Under the pieces are notes generated by a model. That model saw only the letters and a program-made list of their open reading frames with translations, was not told the DNA's origin and did not search any database. This document shows positions 33,953 through 43,319 of a DNA stretch of 64,000 bases, piece by piece (positions within the stretch are counted from its first letter, which is position 1; the number at the start of each line of letters is the position of its first letter). A program made the translations under genes and the position numbers. Location: positions 37,124 through 101,123 of the forward strand of contig JBMONO010000016.1 in NCBI GenBank assembly GCA_049323655.1, read 5' to 3'. The stretch comes from DB1 sp049323655. GTDB taxonomy: Bacteria; Desulfobacterota; Desulfobulbia; Desulfobulbales; SURF-16.

Positions 33953-36883
33953 TCAGCCGCGCAGCGCCTCCTGTACCGTTTTCACCAGTCTTTCCAGGGT
34001 ATACGGCTTTTTCAGGTAGGCGCCGGCCCCCAGCCGCTGCGCCTCCCGCACCCGCTCGGTCTCGGAAAAACCGCTGGCAATGATCGCCTTCTGCCCGGGC
34101 CTTATCGCGGTGATCGCCCGGAAGGTGTCAAGCCCATCCATCCCCGGCGCCATGATCATGTCCAGCACGACCAGGTCAACCGCCTGGTCGTGCACACGGG
34201 AAACCGCCGCTTCACCGCTTGCCACCGCCTCGACCTGATAGCCCATGCGGGACAGCATGGTGGAGGCCAGATCCCGTTGTTCGGCAACGTCATCGACAAC
34301 CAGGATCGTCTCCCCTGCTCCACGAAACTCCTCCAGAGTAAAAAACGTGTCGATCTTTTCCTGCAATTTTTCCCGGGTGACCGGAAAATAGAGGATAAAG
34401 ACCGAACCGTTGTCCACCTCGGAGCGGACATCAATATAACCGCGGTGATCCTTCACCGTTCCCCAGACCACGGCAAGACCCAGGCCGGTGCCGCTTCTTC
34501 CCATGACCTTCTTTGTGTAAAAAGGCTCGAAAATTCGCTGCCGATCGGTGGGACTGATCCCATGACCGGTGTCGGCCACCTCGAGAACGACGTAATCACC
34601 CTGCTTCACCTCATCATAGCCCTGGATCGGCTGGTCGACATACCGATTAAAGGTGCTGATGCGCAGCACGCCGCCATCGGCCATGGCCTCAAAGGCATTG
34701 ACGGCCAGATTCATCACCGTTTTCTGCAGATGCAGCGGGGAGCCGGCGATAAGCAGCAGATCATCAGCCAGATCGAGCTGTAAACGCACATTCTGATGGC
34801 GGCTCGCCAATCCTGCGTATTCCGGAGAAACGGCGAAATCGCGGATAACGCCGTTGAGGTCGACCACCTGACGGACGGAGACGCCGCGCCGCGCGAGGGT
34901 GAGGAGATCATTGACGATGGCCGCTGCCTTTTCCCCTGACTGCTTGATGGTCAGCACCGTTTTGCGGATCGGGCTGTCTTCGGGCAGTCCCATGAGAAGA
35001 AGATCAGGATAACTGACCAGGCCGGAGAGGATGTTGTTGAGGTCATGGGCCACCCCACCGGCCAGGGTACCGACCACTTCCATCATCTCCGCCCGTCGCA
35101 GCTTCTCCTCCAAGTCCTTCTGGGCGGAGATGTCCTTCAATGAACCGATGATGCTCTCCACCCGGCCGTTTGCATCCCGCAGCAGGGTGGCGTTGTCCGC
35201 CACGTATTTCCAGCCGCCGTCCCGACAGCGCACCCGATACTGGCGGCTCATTTTGGTGGCGCCGCAGGCAAAGGCCGCGCGGGTCTGACGATGCATCTCC
35301 GCCACATCCTCGTCAAGGACGAAAAAATTGTCTCCCAGCGGCCCGGCGCTCAACTCTTCCGCGCCGAAACCGAGAACATCTGCGCAATGCGGCGAAACAA
35401 AGGTCAATCGTTTTTCCGCCACCTGATACTGATAGATGATGTCCGAAGTTGCCTCGGCCACCATCTTGTACTTTCGCTCGCTCTCCTTCAGGGCCTCCTC
35501 GACGTTTTTCAGGGCGGTGAGATCATTGCCGATGCTCTGAATCTCGATGAAATTACCCTGATCATCAACGATCGGTTCGTTGGTCCAGGCCACCCAGATC
35601 CGCTCACCGGACTTTTTCATATTCTGGTTGATATTGTTTTTATATTTCAGCGGGTTTTTCATAATGTCACGGATCATAAAGCCCAGATCCCGACCGGTAC
35701 TTTCCGTCTCCGGGACAATAGTGCCCATGACGTTTCTACCGATGATCTCCTCCTCCGTAAATCCGAGAAATTCGAGACCAAAGGGATTGAGATAGGTGAT
35801 GACGCCAGAGGTATCCCATTTGAGAACAATGGAGTTTGCGCCCTCGATCAGGGCCCGATAATTTCGTTCACTGATCCGCAGCGCCTCCTCTGCCTTTCGC
35901 CGTTTTCCCTCCTCCCTTTCCGCAATCCAGGTCCGGAGCAAACAGGCGGACGCCACCGCGGCGGAAAGACAGATAAGGATACCGAGCAAAACGAGTTTGT
36001 CGCGAAAACCGCTCATGGCAGCCAGCACCCGCCATTCCGGAGTCGTGACGGCAATGATCCAGGAGCTATTGCCGAGATGGGCCCGGGAATAGACCACATG
36101 ATACAGTTCCGCCTCGACCGGACCCTTTCCCCCAAAAGGAGAGGAAAGGGTCAGTGTCCCCTCTTCTCCTGTCAGCCTCGCGGCCACATCCGGCACCAGC
36201 GAAGGGAGGGAGGAAGCAATCGCCCGGCTCGACGCGCCGGTTTCCTCTGATCCGGTCGAATAGAGCAACGCCCCTGCAGCGCTGAGGACAAAAGCCTCAC
36301 CAGCCTGGCGAACTTTGAAAGGGGCCAGATAATCGGCAGCGATGGCGGCAAAGGGAATGAGAATGGCCAGACTGCCGTGATAAACGCCATCATGCATGAC
36401 CGGAACATGCAGGGCGACGGCCTGCGGCCCCTGCACCGCAGTAAAAACATCACTCACCACCGGCTGCCGGCGCCGGATAACCTCGGCAACATGCTTCTGA
36501 GCGGAGAGATCAACACCGATCAGGTCCTGCCGGAAGGGTTCGGTGTGGATGAGACGACCAGTGCTGTCAAGCCGGGAAATAGCCATGATGCTGCCCTTGT
36601 TTTTCTCATAATAAAGATGAATCATTTCCCGACATCGGTCTCCACAGGAAACGATGTCATCAAAGAGGGCAAGGTAGGCCAGCTCACCGGTAAAGCGATT
36701 GCAGAGATGCTCGATACTGCTCGCCGCCTGGCGGGCATACACCATCTGCTGCCTGTTGTATTCACTGATGGTTTTCTCCCTGACATCCCGGTAGAGGACT
36801 ATCGGCAGGTACAGCAAGAGAAAAACAAGAGGCAGAACAAACAGAAAGCGTTTCTTCATTGTTTCCACAAAGTGGTTGTTCAT
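33953..36883 (-). CDS. Membrane hybrid histidine kinase with Cache, PAS domains and receiver
   Basis: A 976-residue kinase: TM1 at about residues 9-28, an extracytoplasmic Cache-type sensor to about 300, TM2 near 305-325, PAS1 and PAS2 (about 345-465 and 470-590), a phosphoacceptor helix GGVAHDLNNILSG, HATPase (VADTGHGISP, RSGTGLGLAVVWGTV) and a C-terminal receiver (LVVLDMIMAPGMDG). The ATG at 36883 is chosen because the open frame further upstream runs through a family B repeat and is not protein-like; the ATG at 36859 is an alternative. It converges on the octaheme gene. Confidence 0.9.
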   Translation of the reverse strand: MNNHFVETMKKRFLFVLPLVFLLLYLPIVLYRDVREKTISEYNRQQMVYARQAASSIEHLCNRFTGELAYLALFDDIVSCGDRCREMIHLYYEKNKGSIMAISRLDSTGRLIHTEPFRQDLIGVDLSAQKHVAEVIRRRQPVVSDVFTAVQGPQAVALHVPVMHDGVYHGSLAILIPFAAIAADYLAPFKVRQAGEAFVLSAAGALLYSTGSEETGASSRAIASSLPSLVPDVAARLTGEEGTLTLSSPFGGKGPVEAELYHVVYSRAHLGNSSWIIAVTTPEWRVLAAMSGFRDKLVLLGILICLSAAVASACLLRTWIAEREEGKRRKAEEALRISERNYRALIEGANSIVLKWDTSGVITYLNPFGLEFLGFTEEEIIGRNVMGTIVPETESTGRDLGFMIRDIMKNPLKYKNNINQNMKKSGERIWVAWTNEPIVDDQGNFIEIQSIGNDLTALKNVEEALKESERKYKMVAEATSDIIYQYQVAEKRLTFVSPHCADVLGFGAEELSAGPLGDNFFVLDEDVAEMHRQTRAAFACGATKMSRQYRVRCRDGGWKYVADNATLLRDANGRVESIIGSLKDISAQKDLEEKLRRAEMMEVVGTLAGGVAHDLNNILSGLVSYPDLLLMGLPEDSPIRKTVLTIKQSGEKAAAIVNDLLTLARRGVSVRQVVDLNGVIRDFAVSPEYAGLASRHQNVRLQLDLADDLLLIAGSPLHLQKTVMNLAVNAFEAMADGGVLRISTFNRYVDQPIQGYDEVKQGDYVVLEVADTGHGISPTDRQRIFEPFYTKKVMGRSGTGLGLAVVWGTVKDHRGYIDVRSEVDNGSVFILYFPVTREKLQEKIDTFFTLEEFRGAGETILVVDDVAEQRDLASTMLSRMGYQVEAVASGEAAVSRVHDQAVDLVVLDMIMAPGMDGLDTFRAITAIRPGQKAIIASGFSETERVREAQRLGAGAYLKKPYTLERLVKTVQEALRG

Positions 36884-37293
36884 GGGGAGGGACGAAAGTC
36901 GGCCATCGAGAATCTGATGGTCTCGCAAAACCCGCAAACTGAGGCAGGCGGGAAAGTGCAAACAACATGTGCCATTGCACCGCCCGTCGGAATCGTCACT
37001 TGTTTTTACGATTCCGACAAAATCTGCGTTCGATGTGCCGCTTTTTTTATCTAATCGCATATTGATTGGGATTGCAAACAGTGATGCAAACGGTTTCACT
37101 GAAATAGCGACAAGGCAGTGCCCTGATCTTTCCGCGTATCATGTATTTTCTCCTTGCAGCCCATAGCAGGAGCGGGCATTATAGAAATTAAGTTTGAGGC
37201 GGACTGCGCGTCTCTCCTCCCTCAAACACACTGAAACGGCGCCAACACTGGTAATGACGAAAAGCAGCAGCCTGCCCTCCACCGGACAACCTC
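36884..37293. other. Divergent intergenic region carrying repeat B copy 2
   Basis: 410 bp between the divergent hybrid kinase and the receiver-TPR gene. It contains the family B repeat at 36916-37021. The remaining 270 bp shows no gene or clear promoter that I can support. Confidence 0.6.
36916..37021 (+). repeat. Dispersed repeat, family B, copy 2
   Basis: Starts GATGGTCTCGCAAAACCCGCAAA, contains GGCAGGCGGGAAAGTG, and ends with GTCGGAATCGT and ACGATTCCGAC in inverted orientation separated by about 10 bases. It is the best preserved of the three copies together with 53087-53188. Confidence 0.88.
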
Positions 37294-38469
37294 ATGAACG
37301 GCAATACCCCTCCTCGAATACTGATCGTCGAAGACAATCAGGCAATGCGCAAGTTGCTCGAGTCAATGCTCATTGAACTCGGCTTCCCTCTCTACATAAG
37401 CGTCATCAACGGATTGAAGGCCTGGGAAGTCATTCAGGAAAACGGAATCGATGTCGTGCTGTGCGACTACCTGATGCCGGAGATGAACGGCCTGGAGTTG
37501 CTGCGGCTGATCCGCAAGTCACGGAGCTTTTACAACCTGCCCTTTATCATGGTGACCGGCGCCGACAATCGTGCCGACTTCATGCGCTCGGTGCAGGCGG
37601 AAGTTGACCACTACCTGCTCAAACCGCCCAACATCGACCAGCTCGACAGGCTGCTCAAAAAGGTGCTGACCGCGAAAAAAAACCCCACCCCCTATGACGA
37701 GGCAACCAGCAAAGGAAAGTATTTTTTTCTGAACCGTGATTTTGCCCAGGCGCAGGAGCAGTTCGAAGAGGCCAGCCGCTGCCGCATCGAAAGCGCCCTT
37801 CCCTATTACTACCTGGCGCTGATTCACCAGCAGCGCGGCAACGAAAAACTGGCGGAACTCAATTTCAAAAAATCGCTGGTCATCGAAGAGCAGTTCATCA
37901 GCTCCCTGCTCGGCCTGGCGGAAATCTACGAGGCCCGGCAGGACTATGTCAACCTGGCCGTTTACCTGGACAAGGCAACCAAAGTCATCACCGACGCCTT
38001 TGACATTCACATCGGCCTGGCCCGGGCCTGCACCCGCACCGGTGATATCGACCGGGTCCGCAGTCACCTGGACGAGGCCCTGCGCCTGGCGAAAAACAAC
38101 CAGGAACTGCTCAAAGAGGTACTGGAGGGGTATATCGAGGCGGGACTGGTTGATGAGGCGGATGAGCTGTTCGGACGCAGGATCGAAGATGACAACAAGG
38201 AGGCCACCATTCACTTTCTCAATCGGCTGGGGCTGCGCGCCCGAAAATCCGGCGATTACGACAAGGCCCGCCAGTTTTACGAAAGCTGCCTCAAACTCGA
38301 TCCGCAACACAAAATCGTCAACTACAACATGGCCAATCTGCTCTTTATTCAGCGCCACTACGTCGCCGCCGAATCCTATCTGAAAAAGACCCTGCGGCTC
38401 GATGATGATTTCCAGGAGGCCCGGGAACTGATGCGCGTGGTCCAGAAAAAGCTTGTGGGCCGGGCCTGA
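37294..38469 (+). CDS. Response regulator with C-terminal TPR repeats
   Basis: Residues 1-128 form a receiver (ILIVEDNQAMR, Asp58 in VVLCDYLMPEMNG, Lys in YLLKPPN). The rest (about 140-390) is helical with tetratricopeptide repeats such as ALPYYYLALIHQQRGNEKLA, SLLGLAEIYEARQDY and KIVNYNMANLLFIQRHYVAA. There is no DNA-binding domain, so output should be through protein-protein contact. The next gene, a kinase, starts 3 bp after the stop and is likely its partner. Confidence 0.9.
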   Translation: MNGNTPPRILIVEDNQAMRKLLESMLIELGFPLYISVINGLKAWEVIQENGIDVVLCDYLMPEMNGLELLRLIRKSRSFYNLPFIMVTGADNRADFMRSVQAEVDHYLLKPPNIDQLDRLLKKVLTAKKNPTPYDEATSKGKYFFLNRDFAQAQEQFEEASRCRIESALPYYYLALIHQQRGNEKLAELNFKKSLVIEEQFISSLLGLAEIYEARQDYVNLAVYLDKATKVITDAFDIHIGLARACTRTGDIDRVRSHLDEALRLAKNNQELLKEVLEGYIEAGLVDEADELFGRRIEDDNKEATIHFLNRLGLRARKSGDYDKARQFYESCLKLDPQHKIVNYNMANLLFIQRHYVAAESYLKKTLRLDDDFQEARELMRVVQKKLVGRA

Positions 38470-38472
38470 CCC

Positions 38473-40425
38473 GTGCAACCGGAAGACATCGCACAACCGG
38501 GCAACATCCGGATCCGCAAGGCGATTCTGCTGCCGCTCGCCTTTGCCCTGCTCTTTCTCCTCGTCTTTGCCATCTTCATTGCCTTCTTTCTGCAGCGCCA
38601 CCAGTTTGACGCCAATGTCCGCCACCAGCTCGCCAGCATCGACCAGCTTTTTGCCGCCACCCTGCGCAGCGAGGCCAACCACCTCGGCGGCTACATCGAT
38701 TTCATGGCATCCGATCCGGAGCTTATCCGCCTCTTTCGCTCGAAAAAGCGGGGGGAACTCGCCACCACTGCCGAGTCGATCATGAACAGCATCAAAGGCC
38801 GGCACCAGGTCACCCACTTTTATTTTCACAACCTCGATCGAACCTGTTTTCTGCGGGTACACAAACCGGAAAGTTTCGGTGACACCATAGAGCGTTTCAC
38901 CCTGCGGCAGGCGGCGGAAACCCGCAAACCATCATGGGGCCTTGAGCTTGGGCCTTTCGGCACCCTGACCCTGCGCATTGTCCACCCATGGCGGGTGGAC
39001 AATGCGCTCATCGGTTATATCGAGCTCGGCCGGGAAGTGGAATATATCATCCCGATCATGAAGGAAATTCTCGGTTATGATTTTTTCCTGCTGGTCAACA
39101 CCCGTCATCTCAATCGCCAGATGTACGAGGAGGGGATGAAAATCTCCGGCCGCCAGTCGCAGTGGGAAGAAATTCCCCGCCACGTCATCATCGGCCGGAC
39201 CATGGACAGTCTGCCCCCGCGCATCATCGACTACATCCGCCTGCCCCATGAAGAAAAAGAAGATCTGATCTTCAAAATCAGTCACAACGGCAAAAAATAC
39301 CGGGGCGGCTTCAGCCCGTTGAAAGAGGTTTCCGGCCGGGAAATCGGCGAAATCATCGCCATCCGCGACTACACCAATCAAGTGGCACAGCAACAGATTT
39401 TCGCCATCCTCATCTTCATCTGTATGGCGGTGCTCGGTTTTCTCTTTTCCCTCTTTTATGTCTACATCGGTAAAATGGAAAAAGGACTGGTCAGAATGCA
39501 TACCTCCCTGACTGAAGAGATCACGAGCCGGGCCGGCATGGAAATGGAGCTGCAACGCCACAAAATCTATCTGGAGGAGAGCGTGGCCCAACGGACCGCC
39601 GAACTCACCGAAACCAATCGCCGGCTCCAGATCGAGATTGCCGAACGTCGCTTTGCCGAGGAAAGCCTGCAGGATGCTCATGACAAGCTGGAGGAACGGG
39701 TAAAGGAACGCACCGAGGCACTGGAGAAAACCTACGACCAGTTGCTCCACGCTGGAAAACTCTCGGCCATCGGCAAGCTCTCCGCCTCCATCGCCCATGA
39801 ATTCAACAATCCGATCTACGGCATTCGCAACGTGCTGGAGGGGATCAGAAAACGACAGGCCCTCGATGAGAAGAATATGGCCATGGTCGAGCTGGCCATC
39901 AAGGAATGCGACCGCATTGCAAAATTGACCAGGGACCTGCAGAGTTTCAACCGTCCGACCAGCGGCATCATGGCCCATGTCAATATCCATGAAGCAATCG
40001 AGGACATGCTGCTGTTGGTGAAAAAAGAATTCAAACAGAAAAAAATCACAGTGGAAAAACGGTTTGCCCCGGATCTCCCGACGATTCACGGGGTCCAGGA
40101 TCAAATCAAGCAGGTCATTCTCAACATTTTGAACAATGCCGGTGGCGCAATCCCTGAAGAAGGGGGAACCATCACCATCAGCACCGAAAACCGGGGCGAC
40201 GAAATTGCCGTCAACTTCCGCGACACAGGCATCGGCATCAAGCCCGAGGACATGGACAAAATCTTCGAGCCCTTTTTCACCACCAAACCCACGGTCAAGG
40301 GGACTGGACTGGGATTGTCGGTGAGCTACGGCATCATCAAACGGCATGGCGGCAGGTTCGAGGTGACGAGCGAGCCGGGCAAGGGCTCAACCTTCACGAT
40401 TCTCCTCCCAATCAAACCGGTCTGA
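38473..40425 (+). CDS. Sensor histidine kinase with double-Cache (dCache_3-like) periplasmic domain
   Basis: The 650-residue kinase has TM1 at about 18-40, a large extracytoplasmic domain to about 308 with HFYFHNLDRTCFLRVHKPESFGD and GLELGPFGTLTLRIVHPW, the pattern of dCache_3 sensors, TM2 about 312-335, a long coiled coil (about 350-425), a phosphoacceptor helix SIAHEFNNPIYG and an HATPase with FRDTGIGIK and GTGLGLSVSYGI. It starts with GTG at 38473. It probably phosphorylates the preceding receiver-TPR protein. The ligand is unknown. Confidence 0.92.
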   Translation: MQPEDIAQPGNIRIRKAILLPLAFALLFLLVFAIFIAFFLQRHQFDANVRHQLASIDQLFAATLRSEANHLGGYIDFMASDPELIRLFRSKKRGELATTAESIMNSIKGRHQVTHFYFHNLDRTCFLRVHKPESFGDTIERFTLRQAAETRKPSWGLELGPFGTLTLRIVHPWRVDNALIGYIELGREVEYIIPIMKEILGYDFFLLVNTRHLNRQMYEEGMKISGRQSQWEEIPRHVIIGRTMDSLPPRIIDYIRLPHEEKEDLIFKISHNGKKYRGGFSPLKEVSGREIGEIIAIRDYTNQVAQQQIFAILIFICMAVLGFLFSLFYVYIGKMEKGLVRMHTSLTEEITSRAGMEMELQRHKIYLEESVAQRTAELTETNRRLQIEIAERRFAEESLQDAHDKLEERVKERTEALEKTYDQLLHAGKLSAIGKLSASIAHEFNNPIYGIRNVLEGIRKRQALDEKNMAMVELAIKECDRIAKLTRDLQSFNRPTSGIMAHVNIHEAIEDMLLLVKKEFKQKKITVEKRFAPDLPTIHGVQDQIKQVILNILNNAGGAIPEEGGTITISTENRGDEIAVNFRDTGIGIKPEDMDKIFEPFFTTKPTVKGTGLGLSVSYGIIKRHGGRFEVTSEPGKGSTFTILLPIKPV

Positions 40426-40534
40426 TTGCCGGTCACTCTTTACCAGAGCCGGCCGCCTGGGCCACGGTACCTTGCGCCAAAAGGTTTCGAAGCGACTCCC
40501 CCTGACGGCCAGACGCACGAAAGGAGACATTGGC

Positions 40535-41362
40535 ATGATCGGAGCCATTGCCGGGGATATCATCGGGTCGGTATACGAGGCCTGCCCCATCAAAACAAAA
40601 GAGTTCCCACTATTCAATCGCCATTGCTGTTTCACCGACGATTCGGTGCTGACCGTCGCGGTAGCACGGGCCATCATGACGGACGGCGACTATGGCCGGT
40701 GGCTGCTGGAACTCGGCCGCCGCCATCCGCACGCCGGGTATGGCGCTGCGTTCAGCCGCTGGCTGTGGTCCGCCGATCGGAAACCATACAACAGCTGGGG
40801 CAACGGCGCTGCCATGCGGGTCAGCCCGGTGGGGTGGGCTTTCGACACCCTTGCCGACGTCCTGCAGGAGGGGGCCCGTACCGCAGCGGTAACGCACAAT
40901 CACCCGGAAGGAATCAAAGGGGCCCAGGCAGCCGCCCTTGCCGTATTTCTGGCCCGGACTACGCATGATAAAACGCTGATCAAACAGGAAATTGCCGACC
41001 GTTTCCGATATGATCTCGACCGGACGGTGGCGGATATACGAGCTGTTTACGGATTCGACATCTCCTGCCAGGGGACAGTCCCGGAGGCGGTGATCTCCTT
41101 CCTGGAAGGGAACTCCTATGAGGATACGGTACGCAATGCCATTTCCCTCGGCGGCGATTCCGACACCCTCGCCTGCATTGCCGGCTCCATCGCGGAGGCC
41201 TTCCACGGCCCCCCGGCGCCGGAGATTCGCACCATGGTCAGGCGACTGCTGGCCGGGGATCTTCTGGCAATCGTCGCAAGCTTCTGCCGCAAATATGGAT
41301 GCGGCATCGAGGAAATGGAAACCACACCGCCCAGGCGACGAAAAACAACATCCTGCCACTGA
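40535..41362 (+). CDS. ADP-ribosylglycohydrolase (DraG family)
   Basis: The 275-residue protein begins MIGAIAGDIIGSVYE and has the two metal-binding segments of the family, CFTDDSVLTVAVARAIM (about residues 32-46) and SLGGDSDTLACIAGSIAEA (about 205-223). Such enzymes remove ADP-ribose from proteins or small molecules; DraG itself reactivates dinitrogenase reductase, but no nif genes or DraT are present here. The ATG at 40535 follows AAAGGAG. It lies 109 bp after the kinase, so co-transcription is possible. Confidence 0.9.
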   Translation: MIGAIAGDIIGSVYEACPIKTKEFPLFNRHCCFTDDSVLTVAVARAIMTDGDYGRWLLELGRRHPHAGYGAAFSRWLWSADRKPYNSWGNGAAMRVSPVGWAFDTLADVLQEGARTAAVTHNHPEGIKGAQAAALAVFLARTTHDKTLIKQEIADRFRYDLDRTVADIRAVYGFDISCQGTVPEAVISFLEGNSYEDTVRNAISLGGDSDTLACIAGSIAEAFHGPPAPEIRTMVRRLLAGDLLAIVASFCRKYGCGIEEMETTPPRRRKTTSCH

Positions 41363-41483
41363 AAGCCAGTTCACGGTGATGCATGGGACTGGGCCAGGCA
41401 ATTTCAGCCCCTGATCGAATCCGCCGAGCAAAAATTCCTGACACCATGGTTACGGCACCCGCACGATTGCTCTCTTCCGGATC

Positions 41484-42245
41484 CTATTGCATCGTCCACA
41501 GACCGATGGGATTGGGCGCCCGGCGGCCGTAGCCCTTTTCCTGGGCAATGATATCAAGCGGCAGGCTGACCAGATCGGCAAGATCAACGGTCATCTCAGC
41601 GAGGACACGCTCTTCGACGACCTTGACATAGGTGTGGCAGGCATCGCAGGTGGCGACCCGGAAACCCTTTTCCCCGTCCGGCACAAGAGTGCCAAGCCGG
41701 GAGGCATCTTCATTGCCGCAGTTCGGACAGCCGAGAAAGCGGTACGTGCCGGTGGTGCCGCACCAGGAGCAGTGCAGCTGGCGCCTGGGACCTTCGATGA
41801 CAGAGGAGAGCGCCGGCCGGGCGGAGCAGAGCGGACAGCGTCCCCCTTCCCACTGCCTGCCTTGGCAGGCGCATGCCTCGCGCAGGACCAGAAAAAAAGG
41901 CCTGCTCAGCAGAAAAAGAAGAGAGGCGGGGTCAACATCAACCTCGGGCAGAACCAGGGATGGGGTCTCACCCAGCGGCAGCCGCATGAAATCGATCTCC
42001 CCGGCGGTCAGCGACCGGGCCAGTGGAGCGAGACGGTCATCCGCCAGACCGAAAACAGAAGAGAATGCCCGAATGACACCGACAACGCTGTCAGGCGGGT
42101 ATGCCCGAGCATCACCGGTCGTTGCCCCCCTCTGCGGCAGTATTTTCATGACCTTTTCATGAAATTGCTGCCATTTTGCATAGAACTCCAGAGGCTCCTT
42201 GAGATGCGGCCGTTGCTCGATAAAGGGCTGGATAGTGATGGGCAT
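41484..42245 (-). CDS. fdhE: Formate dehydrogenase accessory protein FdhE
   Basis: FdhE is a rubredoxin-like protein needed for maturation of respiratory formate dehydrogenases. The 253-residue protein has the CxxC pairs in order: CPLCSARP, CSWCGTTG, CPNCGNED and CDACHTYVK, and the C-terminal segment ending AQEKGYGRRAPNPIGL. It is the last gene of the fdh cluster, 8 bp after the cytochrome c peroxidase. Confidence 0.93.
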   Translation of the reverse strand: MPITIQPFIEQRPHLKEPLEFYAKWQQFHEKVMKILPQRGATTGDARAYPPDSVVGVIRAFSSVFGLADDRLAPLARSLTAGEIDFMRLPLGETPSLVLPEVDVDPASLLFLLSRPFFLVLREACACQGRQWEGGRCPLCSARPALSSVIEGPRRQLHCSWCGTTGTYRFLGCPNCGNEDASRLGTLVPDGEKGFRVATCDACHTYVKVVEERVLAEMTVDLADLVSLPLDIIAQEKGYGRRAPNPIGLWTMQ

Positions 42246-42253
42246 CGTGCTCC

Positions 42254-43315
42254 TTATGGTATCTTTGGATAGGAGAAGGGAAGCGGCGCGCCGGCCAACC
42301 CCTCTTCCATGAAAATCCTGAGCTGCTTTTTTTCCGTAGTCGACAGATGCAGAGGTTTGAGCACCGTGTTCCCTTTCCCGCCACCGGCATCAAAGAAGGC
42401 AATCACCTCGTCCAGGGTGGCAAAGACGCCATTGTGCATATAGGGAGCGGTTTGGGTAATCTCACGCAGGGTCGGAGTGCGGAAGGCCTTCCAGTCCTTT
42501 TTCTCTTTGGTGATGAGATAGCGGCCCGGATCCTCGGCCAGGGTGCGGTACTCCTCAAAATGATACACCTTGGCGACAAAACGACGGGTTGCGGCGATGC
42601 GCGGATCGCTGAGGTGATCAGGATTTTCCGGGACGTGCAGGGCATGAAAACGATCATCGCAGAGATTGGTGCCGAAATGACACTCAGCACATTTTCCCTT
42701 GCCGACAAACAGCTCATAGCCCTGTTGCGCCTCGACCGACAGCGCCTGCCGGTCGCCGGCCAGGAAACGGTCAAGCGGAGCGTCGCGGGAAATAATCGTA
42801 CGCTCGAAGGCGGCAATCGCCATGGCGATGCGCTCACGGGTGACATCCGGATCACCGAAAACTTCGGTGAAGGAGGCGACGTATTCCGGCACAGCGCGGA
42901 TCTCCTCCTCCATGAAGTCGAGATTCTGGTTCATCTCAAAGGCCGACATCATCGGGAAAAGGGCCTGATCCTCCAGGGAGGAGGAACGGCCGTCATGGAA
43001 GAGCAACTTCTGCAGGGCAACATTGTAAAGGGTGGGCGAATTGCGCCAGTTGCGGGTGGTGGGATAGTGGAGGGAAATCGGCAGTCCATCACTGTACCCC
43101 TGCTCCGGATCATGGCAGGTGGAACAACTCATGGTGCCGTCGCCGGAAAGGCGCCGGTCGAAAAAGAGCTTTTTGCCAAGCTCCACCTTTGCCGGCGTCT
43201 GGGGATTCTCCTGGTGGACAGGAACGTTTTTAAAGGGCTCCAGATGACCGGCGGATAACGGCAACGGCAGACAGGGCAGGACGAACAGCAGACCAGCAAA
43301 AAGAAGTTTTCTCAT
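42254..43315 (-). CDS. Di-heme cytochrome c peroxidase (CcpA/MauG family)
   Basis: The 353-residue exported protein has a signal peptide (to about residue 22) and two heme motifs, CSTCH (64-68) and CAECH (209-213), spaced as in bacterial di-heme cytochrome c peroxidases. The GKKLFFDRRLSGDGTMSCSTCHDPEQGYSDG and FRTPTLREITQTAPYMHNG segments are diagnostic. It should reduce H2O2 in the periplasm with electrons from a c-type cytochrome. It starts 4 bp after the selenocysteine dsbA stop, so the two are very likely co-translated. Confidence 0.93.
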   Translation of the reverse strand: MRKLLFAGLLFVLPCLPLPLSAGHLEPFKNVPVHQENPQTPAKVELGKKLFFDRRLSGDGTMSCSTCHDPEQGYSDGLPISLHYPTTRNWRNSPTLYNVALQKLLFHDGRSSSLEDQALFPMMSAFEMNQNLDFMEEEIRAVPEYVASFTEVFGDPDVTRERIAMAIAAFERTIISRDAPLDRFLAGDRQALSVEAQQGYELFVGKGKCAECHFGTNLCDDRFHALHVPENPDHLSDPRIAATRRFVAKVYHFEEYRTLAEDPGRYLITKEKKDWKAFRTPTLREITQTAPYMHNGVFATLDEVIAFFDAGGGKGNTVLKPLHLSTTEKKQLRIFMEEGLAGAPLPFSYPKIP

Positions 43316-43319
43316 GCCG

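Noticed and set aside
36884..37099. 72-residue N-terminal extension of the hybrid kinase frame
   Set aside because: It runs through the family B repeat, is rich in Cys/Asp without domain character, and the first membrane helix begins only after 36883.
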